64,000 bases of DNA from Sphingobacterium sp. UBA2700 (GTDB lineage Bacteria > Bacteroidota > Bacteroidia > Sphingobacteriales > Sphingobacteriaceae): NCBI GenBank assembly GCA_002354335.1, contig DELI01000020.1, forward strand, positions 94,814-158,813, read 5' to 3'. The notes under the pieces are model-generated. The model ran no database searches, had not been told where the DNA came from, and worked only from the letters and a program-made list of their open reading frames with translations. The number at the start of each line of letters is the position of its first letter. Positions within the stretch are counted from its first letter, which is position 1. The position numbers were made by a program, and so were the translations under genes. Of the stretch, positions 53,409 through 62,715 are shown piece by piece.

Positions 53409-54650
53409 TTATTTTGCAGTTGACCAACTAGGGATGCCCGCACCATAATGACGAAACTCCGGTGTTACAAGCCGTTCGAAGTCTTCGGAACTATTATTCG
53501 TATCTTGCAATATCGGACGACCGGCACTGTCTACGCCCGATTTCTTACGTCTTACACCCTTTGAATTATACGTTGCCCCAACATAGGTCATCCCCGCATC
53601 CAATAAAGATGGTACGCGCTTGGCAGTAATCATATTTTCATTCTGTCCGCATTCCACAGCATCCATTATGTAAGTCAACGGTATTTTCGCATAGAGATTC
53701 GCAGAGCTTGTCGCTAGGTTTCTCGTTTGAAGTGATTTGTTGCTGACCGGATCGTAGCGATCTCCTTCCGGTATGCGGAAGATAACGTAAGCTCCACCCA
53801 TTACGGAGGTCAAATACTGTGGTAGGCTTCCTTTCCCTGCCAATCCGTTGTAGAAGACATGTTGCATATCCGCGGCAGGCTGATCTGGGAAATTTGCATT
53901 ATTCATGTTGAATTCGAATTCAGAAGTCGAACAGTCGATCGGCGATTTCGGGTTATATTGTGCTAACTGATGATTTGCTGCAAACTGCGCTATACTGAAG
54001 GATTCTCCGGGTGCTAAAGGATAATCCTTTCCTTTTCCCGGTATCTTCCAGATGCGCTCTGCATAGGCATATTTTCCCGCATCAGTCTCCGGCCAAACAG
54101 GCAAGTTTACAGTGGCAGCGCCCGGTACCAAGTTAGCGAAATGAAGACCATCAAGATAGACCGTTTCATCGGAGTTATTGATGATTTCGTAAAATTGATT
54201 ACGGAAGTAAAAGGGTTCTGTACCTGCGTAGAATAGCTCACTAAATGCCAATGGCCCCACAGAGGCTCCATCGACATCAATGCTCAGTGACTCTCCGTCT
54301 TTTACAACGAGATAGTTGACCTTACTCCCAATTAAATAAAAAGTTTTTCCATCCTGCTCCACATTGCCCGTGATATTGATGGAATAGGTCCCGGGTATCA
54401 ATTTTTCGATACGATTAACCCCATCTGTCATTTCCTGTTCGATTCGATAGCCTTCGGTAAAATTTTCTAAAACTATTTTTAAGCCTTCGGTACGCTCGAT
54501 TCCTTCAGCAACAGGGTTCGCCGTAATATTCAACGTCATAAAGGCTATATCATCGGTATCGAGTCCATTATCTATTCGGCTACAGGAACTAAATAAGCTC
54601 GCTGCAGCCAATAATCCATATAAAGTATATTTTCTGTTCATGATAGGCAT
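53409..54650 (-). CDS. DUF4876 family lipoprotein
   Basis: A 413-residue protein with signal and lipobox (SLFSSC, Cys near residue 23), then an Ig-like beta region (FMTLNITANPVAEGIERTEG...LKIVLENF) and a DUF4876-like body (FSELFYAGTEPFYFRNQFYEIINNSDETVYLDGLHFANL). Its ATG at 54650 overlaps the receptor stop as TAATG, which implies coupled translation; a second ATG is at 54641. It probably rests on the outer face of the outer membrane and gives ligand specificity to the receptor, the place SusD-like proteins take in sugar systems. Confidence 0.85.
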   Translation of the reverse strand: MPIMNRKYTLYGLLAAASLFSSCSRIDNGLDTDDIAFMTLNITANPVAEGIERTEGLKIVLENFTEGYRIEQEMTDGVNRIEKLIPGTYSINITGNVEQDGKTFYLIGSKVNYLVVKDGESLSIDVDGASVGPLAFSELFYAGTEPFYFRNQFYEIINNSDETVYLDGLHFANLVPGAATVNLPVWPETDAGKYAYAERIWKIPGKGKDYPLAPGESFSIAQFAANHQLAQYNPKSPIDCSTSEFEFNMNNANFPDQPAADMQHVFYNGLAGKGSLPQYLTSVMGGAYVIFRIPEGDRYDPVSNKSLQTRNLATSSANLYAKIPLTYIMDAVECGQNENMITAKRVPSLLDAGMTYVGATYNSKGVRRKKSGVDSAGRPILQDTNNSSEDFERLVTPEFRHYGAGIPSWSTAK

Positions 54651-57502
54651 TATTTAATGGTAAGACCAAGATTCAAACCAAAGAAGAAAGGATAGCTCGC
54701 ATTTCTGCTGATGTATTGCGTCTTGATACGATCAGACCGATGATTCGGATAGGATCTGAACATATTGTTCGCGAAGAATGATACACGCATAAAGTCTCTG
54801 ATCTCTTTGGTGATATTGATATTGAAGTTAAAGAAGCTAGGAAGACTCTCTACCACTTCGTATGGCCTGGTAACTTTACGCATAATAGATTTGAATTCAG
54901 CCTCGTCTATCTTATTTACGTCAAAGTCATAAACTTGACCGTCATACTTGCTGATGTAGTTCGTCGGAATCGAATCATTTCCATAAACGGTCCAATCGGA
55001 TTCTTGCCATATTCCTTCGGCGGTCAAAGTAACCACTAATCCAATAGAAGGGATATTGTGCGTAGCACGAATAGAGGTATTCAATGCTTTGTCGTAACCA
55101 ACTTCCATATCTGCTGCATATAATCCGATATGCGTCCTGTTTGTCGCACCAAGACCGCTTTCCTCATCATAATAATTATAATTCGTCGTAAGGGATTTAC
55201 GCCATAAATAGATACCATTGATACTAAATTCTGTACGGATTGCGTCAATTCGTTTCAACTGCAATTCCATCTCAACTCCTTTCTTTTGGAAACGACCTGT
55301 ATTGTTTGGCATCGAATATTTTGCCAATACCGGATTTGAGGTCCCAACCAACGATGGGGAATTGGCGCTCGCACGCTTGTATTCCACGTAGTCTACCGGT
55401 TGGAAAGAGTTAGGCGTATAGCTAAAACTATATCCGTCGATCAGCTCCTCTTGGAAGCCCGTAACGCGTAATAAGGATTTCCCGATGTTCAGGTCGAAGC
55501 CAACTTCTGCCTTCTTATTCTTTGCAATCTTAAGATCCGCATTCTGAGTATTGAATACACGTGTGGTTGTCAAGAATAAACGCTCTCCTTCAGGGATGCT
55601 CGTGCTTGTTAATTCATTCAGGTTGACATATTCAAAATAGGCGCGCTCTGGATACAAATACATTAAGCTTGGTCCCTTCGCTAACAAGCCGTAGCCCCCG
55701 CGCAGGCTCAATACGCGTGGTATAACATCGATGGTCGCATTGATACGTGGAGACAAGGCTGACTTGCCTTCGCTGAACAAATCATAGCGTAAGCCCGCTT
55801 CAATGTTTAACTTATGTTCACCCATATGGGCAGTAAAATTTTCTTGTGCAAATAATCCGAACTGCTGTAGCGCCGGAATCTCACGAAATGTGCGTCTTCG
55901 GAAGGTAGCATTTGGAACTTGACTTGGTCGCACTGGCGGCAGGGAATCAATAAATTGCTTGCCATCGCCAAAGTTCTTATCTAATTTAAAATCAGCTCCT
56001 AAGAACCACTTATGTTCAGTGCTTCCTACTTTATTATAAAATGAAGCAATTGCCTTTGCAAACCCAGAAAATTCACGCCCGTCAATATTGTATTTACCCA
56101 CATAAGTTGAAGGGAGATATAAAGCATATAAGTTTTCTTCGCCGGCTGGGATATGTGTTATCTCATTGCCATCCACATCATAAACCGGCACGCCCGGTCT
56201 GTTTGATAAGACTGCACCGTCCGTGTAAGTCATAGAATATGGGCCGGTCGCATTGTTTTGTTGTGCGGAAAGATAAGAATCTTTATTTTGATAGCTCCCG
56301 TTGAGCGTGTAGCGGATATTCTTCAGCCATTTCTCGTTAAAGTTTAGCGTTCCATTGGTATTCAATGTAAAGCCAACTTCCTTTCCATATGATTCTGTCA
56401 AGGTACGGATATCGTCCGGATTAGGGTCTCGCTTATTCTTTCCATAATTAAATGCGAAAGAGCTGTTGGTGGAAAGTCTATTTTTGAAAAATTGATTACT
56501 ATATAGCGTGTTAAAGGTTGCTCGTTGATACGACACATAAGCCTCCTCGGGCTTGGTCACATTATAGCTGTAATCCGCGCCTAAATTTATTGCGCCTTTG
56601 GATTCTGCTAATTGTATACCCTGGTTCATGGTTATGGAATACAGATTAGGATTCGTTCTTGCTTCCACAATAAGGGGTTGTTTACCCGCTTTTTGATTAA
56701 CTATAACTGCTCCTGATGCCACATCACCATATTCAACGGAAGGTATTCCGCGGATTACTTCGATAGACTCGATGTTTTGAATCGGAATGTTGCGCACATC
56801 AATCCCCCCTGATGGAGCTGCTCCACCCGACATAGACGACGAACCGCCGGAGTTAATAGTGTTCATCACCTGCAGATTCGCGTTATTCGATGTAGGCGCG
56901 CCATTGACGATAATGGACGTACCGAAGGCATTAAATTCATTGGCAGCCTGTGAATTTCGATTCCGATTATTACTTTCGAAATTACGAATCTGTATTTGCT
57001 TAGCATTAGTTAAATCCGGATTCGAAGCTCTTGCCCCAGGCATTAAGCTCATCACATCCGCTAAGCTGTTCGCCTGCAAATGTTCAATTGCCGATCGCCC
57101 AATGACTGAGCTGGTGGCTAGGTTCTTCTTTGAAGCCTCTGCCGTAACACCAACTTCTTCCAAACGAAAGGAATTATCCTTAAAAACCAACTGAATATCT
57201 TGATTCCTAGATAAGGTAAAAACGGTATCAACAGAAACTTTCCCCACATACTGCCCCTGCAAGCTTACCCTCCCATAAGGAATATCCTTAAATTCAAATC
57301 GGCCGGAACCGTCTGTCGAAAGACTGACACCCATATTTTGAATACTAACTGTAGCCTGTCGCAAGGGGCGTAATTGCCCATTGACAGTTTCGTAGGCTGT
57401 ACCGGTAAGATTTGCTTTTCTCTCTTGAGCGGCTAGGTGATAGGAAGAAAAAATACTAAAGCAAGTCCCGATTATTCCGAGCGTAATGGTATTAAATTTC
57501 AT
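54650..57502 (-). CDS. TonB-dependent receptor of the DUF4876 operon
   Basis: A 950-residue receptor. After a signal peptide (to about residue 24, HLAAQ) there is a carboxypeptidase-like regulatory domain (about 30-115, VNGQLRPLRQATVSIQNMG). Then come the plug (VGVTAEASKKNLATSSVIGR, IQNIESIEVIRGIPSVEYGDVASG) and a 22-strand-type barrel ending in PFFFGLNLGLTIK. The frame opens with a TTG at 57508; ATG 57502 is preferred. Lacking a SusD partner, it is not a classic SusC. It is the first gene of a TBDR-DUF4876-barrel operon. Ligand unknown. Confidence 0.92.
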   Translation of the reverse strand: MKFNTITLGIIGTCFSIFSSYHLAAQERKANLTGTAYETVNGQLRPLRQATVSIQNMGVSLSTDGSGRFEFKDIPYGRVSLQGQYVGKVSVDTVFTLSRNQDIQLVFKDNSFRLEEVGVTAEASKKNLATSSVIGRSAIEHLQANSLADVMSLMPGARASNPDLTNAKQIQIRNFESNNRNRNSQAANEFNAFGTSIIVNGAPTSNNANLQVMNTINSGGSSSMSGGAAPSGGIDVRNIPIQNIESIEVIRGIPSVEYGDVASGAVIVNQKAGKQPLIVEARTNPNLYSITMNQGIQLAESKGAINLGADYSYNVTKPEEAYVSYQRATFNTLYSNQFFKNRLSTNSSFAFNYGKNKRDPNPDDIRTLTESYGKEVGFTLNTNGTLNFNEKWLKNIRYTLNGSYQNKDSYLSAQQNNATGPYSMTYTDGAVLSNRPGVPVYDVDGNEITHIPAGEENLYALYLPSTYVGKYNIDGREFSGFAKAIASFYNKVGSTEHKWFLGADFKLDKNFGDGKQFIDSLPPVRPSQVPNATFRRRTFREIPALQQFGLFAQENFTAHMGEHKLNIEAGLRYDLFSEGKSALSPRINATIDVIPRVLSLRGGYGLLAKGPSLMYLYPERAYFEYVNLNELTSTSIPEGERLFLTTTRVFNTQNADLKIAKNKKAEVGFDLNIGKSLLRVTGFQEELIDGYSFSYTPNSFQPVDYVEYKRASANSPSLVGTSNPVLAKYSMPNNTGRFQKKGVEMELQLKRIDAIRTEFSINGIYLWRKSLTTNYNYYDEESGLGATNRTHIGLYAADMEVGYDKALNTSIRATHNIPSIGLVVTLTAEGIWQESDWTVYGNDSIPTNYISKYDGQVYDFDVNKIDEAEFKSIMRKVTRPYEVVESLPSFFNFNINITKEIRDFMRVSFFANNMFRSYPNHRSDRIKTQYISRNASYPFFFGLNLGLTIK

Positions 57503-57578
57503 CTGCAAAAATGCGAGTCTAAATCAATAAATGTTTTTCGGACCGGTAGAAATGAAGTAGGTCCCTATATTTCAATGG

Positions 57579-57611
57579 CAAATATAGCTGTTTAGAATCT
57601 TTCTAAACAAA
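57579..57611 (-). promoter_or_regulatory. Candidate promoter and operator of the TonB receptor operon
   Basis: On the minus strand a -33 TTTG (57608-57611) and a -7 TATATTTG (57579-57586) are separated by 21 bases. Between them lies a perfect inverted repeat GTTTAGAA-N3-TTCTAAAC (57590-57608). Position between the two boxes is what a repressor site would need. Transcription would start about 70 bases before ATG 57502. Confidence 0.6.
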
Positions 57612-57654
57612 TTAATTTCATAAAACTGTGTTTAAGATACACATTTGACACTAC

Positions 57655-58158
57655 TTATCGGCGACTTCCATTCAATCGATAAATAGCTAATTCTTCAGCG
57701 CCTTCGAGATAGCGCTCATAGTACACAAAACCAAGCTTCTCAAGCAACCTGATCGAACGATGGTTCGCGGGCATGACAATCGCTTGAAGAATTAAATCAG
57801 GTATTCTTAACGATAACTCCTTGATAAAAGCACACACCGCTTCAAACGCATAGCCTTTTCCAAAATATGCGGGTAAAAATGCAAAACCTACGTCGGGATG
57901 TTCTTGGTTATCGCGATAGAGAAGGGTAACAACACCAATCGGCTCATAGTCTGCCTGCGTCCTAACGACATGATAGAAAAACTTGTCCTTCTCAGAAATC
58001 CATTCAATATAACGTAGTGAATCTTCGAGATCATGAACCTCTTTATCACCGATAAACTGAAGCCAGCCAGGGGTATTCAGCAACTTATGAATAAAAGCTG
58101 TATCAAATACATCCAATGGACGCATGTCTAATCTTTCTGTCTGTAGCTTGATAAACAT
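57655..58158 (-). CDS. GNAT family N-acetyltransferase
   Basis: A 167-residue RimJ/RimL-like acetyltransferase. It opens with ERLDMRPLDVFDTAFIHKLL and has the acetyl-CoA loop region VGFAFLPAYFGKGYAFEAVCAFI and the late motif HRSIRLLEKLGFVYYERY. The substrate could be a protein N-terminus, an amino acid or a small amine. The gene is monocistronic and divergent from ywbE. Confidence 0.9.
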   Translation of the reverse strand: MFIKLQTERLDMRPLDVFDTAFIHKLLNTPGWLQFIGDKEVHDLEDSLRYIEWISEKDKFFYHVVRTQADYEPIGVVTLLYRDNQEHPDVGFAFLPAYFGKGYAFEAVCAFIKELSLRIPDLILQAIVMPANHRSIRLLEKLGFVYYERYLEGAEELAIYRLNGSRR

Positions 58159-58221
58159 ATTTAGATAAGATTAAATTTAGGAAAGAATTCCATAAATGGC
58201 GCTAATTTGTAAAGCTTCGTT

Positions 58222-58229
58222 TATTTTTG
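58222..58229 (+). promoter_or_regulatory. -7 box candidate of ywbE
   Basis: TATTTTTG matches TAnnTTTG 15 bp before the ATG, giving a very short leader. No -33 box at the expected spacing. Confidence 0.35.
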
Positions 58230-58244
58230 TAAAAAACAAATAAC

Positions 58245-58451
58245 ATGAGCGAAGGAAATACGAGAGCGAATATCAAACGCGGGATGATCGTGAATATCAT
58301 TCTGAAAAAGGATCAGCGTAGCGGTAATTTGACTGAAGGCGAAGTCAAAGACATCCTCACCTCTGCGCCCTACCATAGCCGTGGAATTAAAGTACGATTG
58401 ACCGATGGCTCTGTGGGACGTGTTGCCGAAATCATCGAAGACGACTTTTAA
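58245..58451 (+). CDS. ywbE: YwbE family protein (DUF2196)
   Basis: A 68-residue basic protein, RANIKRGMIVNIILKKDQRSG then EGEVKDILTSAPYHSRGIKVRL, which matches YwbE of Bacillus over almost its full length. It is predicted to be a small beta-barrel. Function is unknown. Confidence 0.9.
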   Translation: MSEGNTRANIKRGMIVNIILKKDQRSGNLTEGEVKDILTSAPYHSRGIKVRLTDGSVGRVAEIIEDDF

Positions 58452-58509
58452 TTTGTCCAAAAATTCTCCTAATTCTGTTATTTAGCCAGTTTTAACAAAG
58501 TCCTGACAA

Positions 58510-58593
58510 ATGGAGACACTATTCTCCTTTTTATTGGCTATGTTTGCCGCTTTTGGCCTGTTCGGTAGTTCCGAAGGGCAAGGATTTAAGTAG
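58510..58593 (+). CDS. Possible 27-aa hydrophobic peptide
   Basis: An ATG at 58510 opens a 27-codon frame coding for METLFSFLLAMFAAFGLFGS and a short polar tail. It ends 9 bp before the FemAB-like gene and 58 bp after ywbE. The single-helix design is plausible for a small membrane peptide or a leader that affects translation of the next gene, but there is no homology evidence. Confidence 0.35.
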   Translation: METLFSFLLAMFAAFGLFGSSEGQGFK

Positions 58594-58602
58594 CATATAA
58601 TC

Positions 58603-59730
58603 ATGGTTGCAGATTTACAGGAAAAGGAGATCAAAGATATTTACAGAACGTCGATTATTCAACAAACCGCATACTGGTCGAAGGTCAAGTTGTTGCAGGG
58701 GGTAGAAACCTCAGCATTCAACTTTAAACTTGACCCTGCAGACTTGGGTATTGAACAATATCAATCTGACGCATTCTTTATAGGCGACTTACTGATTATT
58801 CTGCAGAAACTGGATGCCGAACATTGCATCGCCTACGTACCTTATGGTCCGGAAATAGAACCTGCCGAAGATATGCAGGGATACTTCTTAGAGCAATTGT
58901 CGGAAGCATTACGAACCTTCCTACCTCCTACCTGCATCATGATTCGTTACGACTTGTCCTGGCAATCTCTATGGGCAAAAGATGATGATTGTTATGACCT
59001 GCATGGAAACTGGTTAGGAGCACCGGACAAGCGATTGCAAGAAATCCGACTAAACTATAGCACCGAGCACTGGAACCTTCGAAAAGCCAATACGGATATC
59101 TTGCCCTCCAATACCATTTTTATGGATTTGAAAAAGGATGAAGAAACGCTATTGGGCAGTATGAAACCGAAAACACGCTATAACATTAACCTTGCTGCTC
59201 GAAAGGGCGTAAAGATCAAGTCGCTTGGTCTAGATAGCTTGGATATATGGTACGAGCTCTATCGGCAGACGGCACAACGCAATAACTTCGTATTGCATGA
59301 TATCAATTACTTTCGTATTGTGCTAACGGCAAGAGCCAATGACACCCAATCCCCAGCCGATGTGTACCTCTTGATTGCTGAAGTCGATGAGCAACCATTA
59401 GCGGCTATGTTTCTTGTTGTGACAGGTACAAGAGGAACCTATCTATATGGAGCCTCAGCAACCGAAAACCGCAATTATATGGCAACCTATGCGCTGCAGT
59501 GGAAAGCCATGCAGATTGCTAAGGAAAAAGGCTGTACAGAATATGATTTCTTTGGGATCTCACCTCAGGCTGACCCCGCACACCCTATGTATGGACTGTA
59601 CCGTTTCAAATCCGGATTTGGTGGACAAATATATCATAGAATGGGCTGCTGGGACTATCCGCTAAATAAGGACAAGTATGCCGTTTATGCGTCCATGGAG
59701 TTTAAGAACCAAAGCTACCATTTGAGCTAA
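58603..59730 (+). CDS. FemAB/FemX family peptidyltransferase-like protein
   Basis: A 375-residue protein with two GNAT-like domains. The stretch MKPKTRYNINLAARKGVKIK and the later YLYGASATENRNYMATYALQW plus YDFFGISPQADPAHPMYGLYRFKSGFGG are hallmarks of FemA/FemB-type enzymes, which add amino acids from tRNA to lipid II. Most Bacteroidota have no peptide crossbridge, so the true substrate may be another cell-wall or amino compound. Confidence 0.85.
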   Translation: MVADLQEKEIKDIYRTSIIQQTAYWSKVKLLQGVETSAFNFKLDPADLGIEQYQSDAFFIGDLLIILQKLDAEHCIAYVPYGPEIEPAEDMQGYFLEQLSEALRTFLPPTCIMIRYDLSWQSLWAKDDDCYDLHGNWLGAPDKRLQEIRLNYSTEHWNLRKANTDILPSNTIFMDLKKDEETLLGSMKPKTRYNINLAARKGVKIKSLGLDSLDIWYELYRQTAQRNNFVLHDINYFRIVLTARANDTQSPADVYLLIAEVDEQPLAAMFLVVTGTRGTYLYGASATENRNYMATYALQWKAMQIAKEKGCTEYDFFGISPQADPAHPMYGLYRFKSGFGGQIYHRMGCWDYPLNKDKYAVYASMEFKNQSYHLS

Positions 59731-59832
59731 ACTCATTGAATCCAAAGAAGCCTCCTTTCGCAGCCTAGTTTTATGTTGGTATTGCCGCATTGTCAAACAA
59801 TTTGTAAAATTGTATGAAAAGCAGCTTAAACG

Positions 59833-60207
59833 ATGAAGACTACAGATAAACATAATGAACGTATCGCTAAGATGATCTTCGGTTCGGTCTATCCCATGTA
59901 TGTACAAAAGGTAGAAGCGAAAGGTAGAACGATCGAAGAGCTCGATCAGGTTATCACTTGGCTAACCGGCTTCGATAAAAAGAAAATTCAAGAACTTATC
60001 GATCAAAAAGTCACATTTGAAGAATTCTTCAAACAGGCCAACCTAAATCCGAATGCGCATCTGATTACCGGTGTTATCTGTGGATACCGGGTGGAAGAAA
60101 TTGAAACCCCCCTGACCCAAAAAGCGAGGTATCTTGATAAGATTATCGACGAACTCGCCAAAGGTAAAAAAATGGAGAAGATACTTCGAGGCTCAGATTC
60201 GCAATAG
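59833..60207 (+). CDS. DUF2200 family protein
   Basis: A 124-residue soluble helical protein, [20 protein letters not shown] and [20 protein letters not shown], matching DUF2200 almost end to end. The family is widespread and uncharacterised. It is not obviously cotranscribed with the neighbours (about 100 bp on each side). Confidence 0.88.
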   Translation: MKTTDKHNERIAKMIFGSVYPMYVQKVEAKGRTIEELDQVITWLTGFDKKKIQELIDQKVTFEEFFKQANLNPNAHLITGVICGYRVEEIETPLTQKARYLDKIIDELAKGKKMEKILRGSDSQ

Positions 60208-60311
60208 CGCAGCAATAATCCCCCCTATTCTTACATCTCTGAATATTATTTTTCAAATTCTTGTAACCTTTTCTTTATTGGCATACACTAATGAAGAAAA
60301 ACAAATAAACT

Positions 60312-60650
60312 ATGAAAGAATTAGTAGGAATATTGGTTCCAGCGGCATTGTGCGCCTGTGTGACATTAAGTATTTATTTTGTAACTAAGTTCCGTTATGA
60401 TGCCATTAAAACGCTGGGCGGGCCTATTCCAAGATCGCCGAAGTCTAGGTTTTCATGGAAAAGAACAGGTATCGTTGTTTTGGGATTTTCTATAGGATTA
60501 CTCCTTGTCGGCATGTTACAGAATCTAAATGTTATTCAAGACACTGACAGCAGAGGATTTTTTATTATCGGCACGATAACCTTCTGTGTTGGTGCCTCCC
60601 TATTCATTGCAGATCGTATCAACACGAACGAGGAAGAAATTGATGGATAA
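60312..60650 (+). CDS. Small membrane protein in the sigma-factor cassette
   Basis: A 112-residue protein with three predicted helices (LVGILVPAALCACVTLSIYFV, GIVVLGFSIGLLLVGML, GFFIIGTITFCVGASLFIA). Its stop overlaps the sigma factor ATG by 8 bp, a typical Bacteroidota arrangement of membrane protein, sigma factor and anti-sigma-like protein. It may sense envelope state; this is position-based. Confidence 0.8.
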   Translation: MKELVGILVPAALCACVTLSIYFVTKFRYDAIKTLGGPIPRSPKSRFSWKRTGIVVLGFSIGLLLVGMLQNLNVIQDTDSRGFFIIGTITFCVGASLFIADRINTNEEEIDG

Positions 60651-61194
60651 TATTTACCTCGATAAAATATTATCCGGAGATCGCCATGCTTTTAGGTATT
60701 TCATAAGTACCTACAAGGACATGGCCTTTTCCGTTGCTATTTCTATGGTAAAGAATGAGCTTTTTGCAGAAGAAGTCGTACAAGACTCTTTTGTTGAAGC
60801 TTACTTATCGCTCGGCAGTTTTAAGAAACAGGCAAAATTCAGTACCTGGTTCTATAAAATCGTCGTACGAACGGCATATAAGTATCGGCAGAAGAATAAG
60901 ATCAGCGATGTAGAATTTGTAATTGAGAAGCACGATCAATCTGCATTTGAAAATATCGAGCAGCAATTACTCAAAAAAGAACAGAGTCAAATTATTAACG
61001 AAGCATTACTGAAAATTCCCGCCAACGAGAGTCTCCTGTTAAGACTATTTTATTTGGAAGAATTAAGCGTAAAGGAAATTGTAGAAATCACAGGCTGGAC
61101 CGAAAGCAATAGCAAGGTGATTTTACACCGTGCTCGAAAGAGTCTAAGTACCGTCATGAAAGGTCTCACATTAAATTTAAATTATGGAAGCTAA
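60643..61194 (+). CDS. ECF-type RNA polymerase sigma factor
   Basis: A 183-residue sigma-70 family ECF factor. ATG 60643 (MDNIYLDKILSGDRHAFRYF) is chosen over a longer frame from 60586. Region 2 (DMAFSVAISMVKNELFAEEVVQDSFVEAYLSL) and region 4 (LLRLFYLEELSVKEIVEITGWTESNSKVILHRARKSL) are intact. It overlaps the genes on both sides, so all three are translated together. It probably answers to an envelope signal through the small protein that follows. Confidence 0.93.
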   Translation: MDNIYLDKILSGDRHAFRYFISTYKDMAFSVAISMVKNELFAEEVVQDSFVEAYLSLGSFKKQAKFSTWFYKIVVRTAYKYRQKNKISDVEFVIEKHDQSAFENIEQQLLKKEQSQIINEALLKIPANESLLLRLFYLEELSVKEIVEITGWTESNSKVILHRARKSLSTVMKGLTLNLNYGS

Positions 61195-61531
61195 GGAAGA
61201 ACAAATAAAAGAATGGATGAAGTCTTCAATGGTCAAGCTCCCTTTTCAGGATTTTGAAGATAGCGTCATGAAGAAGATTGCCGAGGCAGAAGAACAGAAA
61301 TCGCGCATGGAGAGTTCAAAAAAGTATGCTTTAATATTTTTTGCGGTTGGTTCCCTTTTCGGGATGGCATCCAATTATTTAATAGCCGATTTTGTCGAAA
61401 AGTCTAACCTTAATCTACAAATAAAAAGCAACATACAATTGATCAGCATGCTCATTTATGTTGTCTTGATACTTCTTTTTAGCGACAAATTGTGGAAGTT
61501 AAAGCAATCGTTGAAACGCCCCTCTTCTTAG
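61184..61531 (+). CDS. Anti-sigma-like small membrane protein
   Basis: A 115-residue protein with a soluble N-terminal part (about 1-40, EEQIKEWMKSSMVKLPFQDFED) and two hydrophobic helices (KYALIFFAVGSLFGMASNYL and IQLISMLIYVVLILLFSD). It overlaps the sigma gene by 11 bp. Size and layout fit an anti-sigma regulator, though no zinc-binding or known anti-sigma domain is visible. Confidence 0.75.
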   Translation: MEAKEEQIKEWMKSSMVKLPFQDFEDSVMKKIAEAEEQKSRMESSKKYALIFFAVGSLFGMASNYLIADFVEKSNLNLQIKSNIQLISMLIYVVLILLFSDKLWKLKQSLKRPSS

Positions 61532-61540
61532 ATAATAGCA

Positions 61541-62557
61541 TTATAAGGATGACTTTCGTATAACTAACTCGGTATCCAATGCAATGGTTTCGAAAGCGAC
61601 TTCTTTATTTTTGGAATTGATCATCTCCATTAGTTTTTGAAAACCAAGCTCCCCCATCTTCCTCGCGGGTTGCACCACGGCAGAAAGGGCTGGATTTAAT
61701 GCATTCGCATTGGGGGTATTAGAAAAACCAATGACAGCAATATCGTTTGGAACGGCAATTTCTAAATCGGCTAAGACGCCTAATGTCCGAGAAGTGATCT
61801 CATCCGTAGCACAAAAAATGGCGTCCGGACGATTCTCAGACTTTAAAATCGGTATTAAGCTTTCTTTGATCAATTCTTCGATGGGTTGACCGGAATAGTC
61901 GATCTCCAGATTCAATGAGGGAATAAATTCCAGGTTAGAGTCTCGCAAGCCAGCAAGAAATCCCTTAAAACGCTCTTTACTAACCCCAAGACCTCGACCA
62001 GTAATATGCATTATACGTTTTTTGCCGCGCTGCGCTAAATGCATCGTCGCCTGATAAGCTCCATCAAAATGATTTGCACCAACTTTATGGGTGTCTAAGC
62101 TATGAAAAGTACGATCGATCAATACGACCGGTATCCCCTCATCCTGCAGCTCTTTCAGCTCCTTCTCACTTGAATCAGACGCCATTGGCGTCAATAGCAG
62201 GCCATCAATACCACGCATGCGCAATACCTCTATCGCCTGCTTTTCCAACAGTTCGTTATTGCGGCTTTGCATAATAATAATGTCGTAACTTGCTGCCTCA
62301 GAGGCAGTCTGAATCCCATCCAGTAACTGCCCGACAAAGTTATTGCTGATATTGCATAAAATTACCCCCACAGTATGGGTCTTTCCGGTTTTCAGGTTTT
62401 GCGCAACTTTGTTTGGACGAAAGTTATGTTTCGCAGCATATTCCTTCACCGTCTTCTTGGTCTCCGCACTAATTTCGTAACTATCCGACAAAGCTTTAGA
62501 AACAGTAGATGCAGACAGATTCAAAGCCTTGGCAATGTCTTTTAAGGTAATTCTCAT
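61541..62557 (-). CDS. LacI family transcriptional regulator
   Basis: A 338-residue regulator with an N-terminal LacI HTH (MRITLKDIAKALNLSASTVSKALSD) and a periplasmic-binding-protein-like sensor domain (HTVGVILCNISNNFVGQLLDGI, DAIFCATDEITSRTLG). The frame opens at a TTG at 62563; ATG 62557 is preferred. Its targets are not visible: no sugar genes adjoin it. It converges with the sigma cassette at a 9-bp gap without a terminator. Confidence 0.93.
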   Translation of the reverse strand: MRITLKDIAKALNLSASTVSKALSDSYEISAETKKTVKEYAAKHNFRPNKVAQNLKTGKTHTVGVILCNISNNFVGQLLDGIQTASEAASYDIIIMQSRNNELLEKQAIEVLRMRGIDGLLLTPMASDSSEKELKELQDEGIPVVLIDRTFHSLDTHKVGANHFDGAYQATMHLAQRGKKRIMHITGRGLGVSKERFKGFLAGLRDSNLEFIPSLNLEIDYSGQPIEELIKESLIPILKSENRPDAIFCATDEITSRTLGVLADLEIAVPNDIAVIGFSNTPNANALNPALSAVVQPARKMGELGFQKLMEMINSKNKEVAFETIALDTELVIRKSSL

Positions 62558-62715
62558 AATCAATCACATAGTTGGACAAGGTTTATCATCCAAAATCGCA
62601 AAATCACTTAAGGATTACAAAATAGCAATAATAAATTAAATAAAGGGCAACAAAACTCAAACATGCTGAAGCATTAATGGGATTTCATAAAAACGATACC
62701 GATGTTTACGAAAAG

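Noticed and set aside
54650..57502. SusC/SusD-type glycan locus
   Set aside because: No SusD-like lipoprotein, glycoside hydrolase or sugar regulator is next to it. DUF4876 occupies the SusD position.
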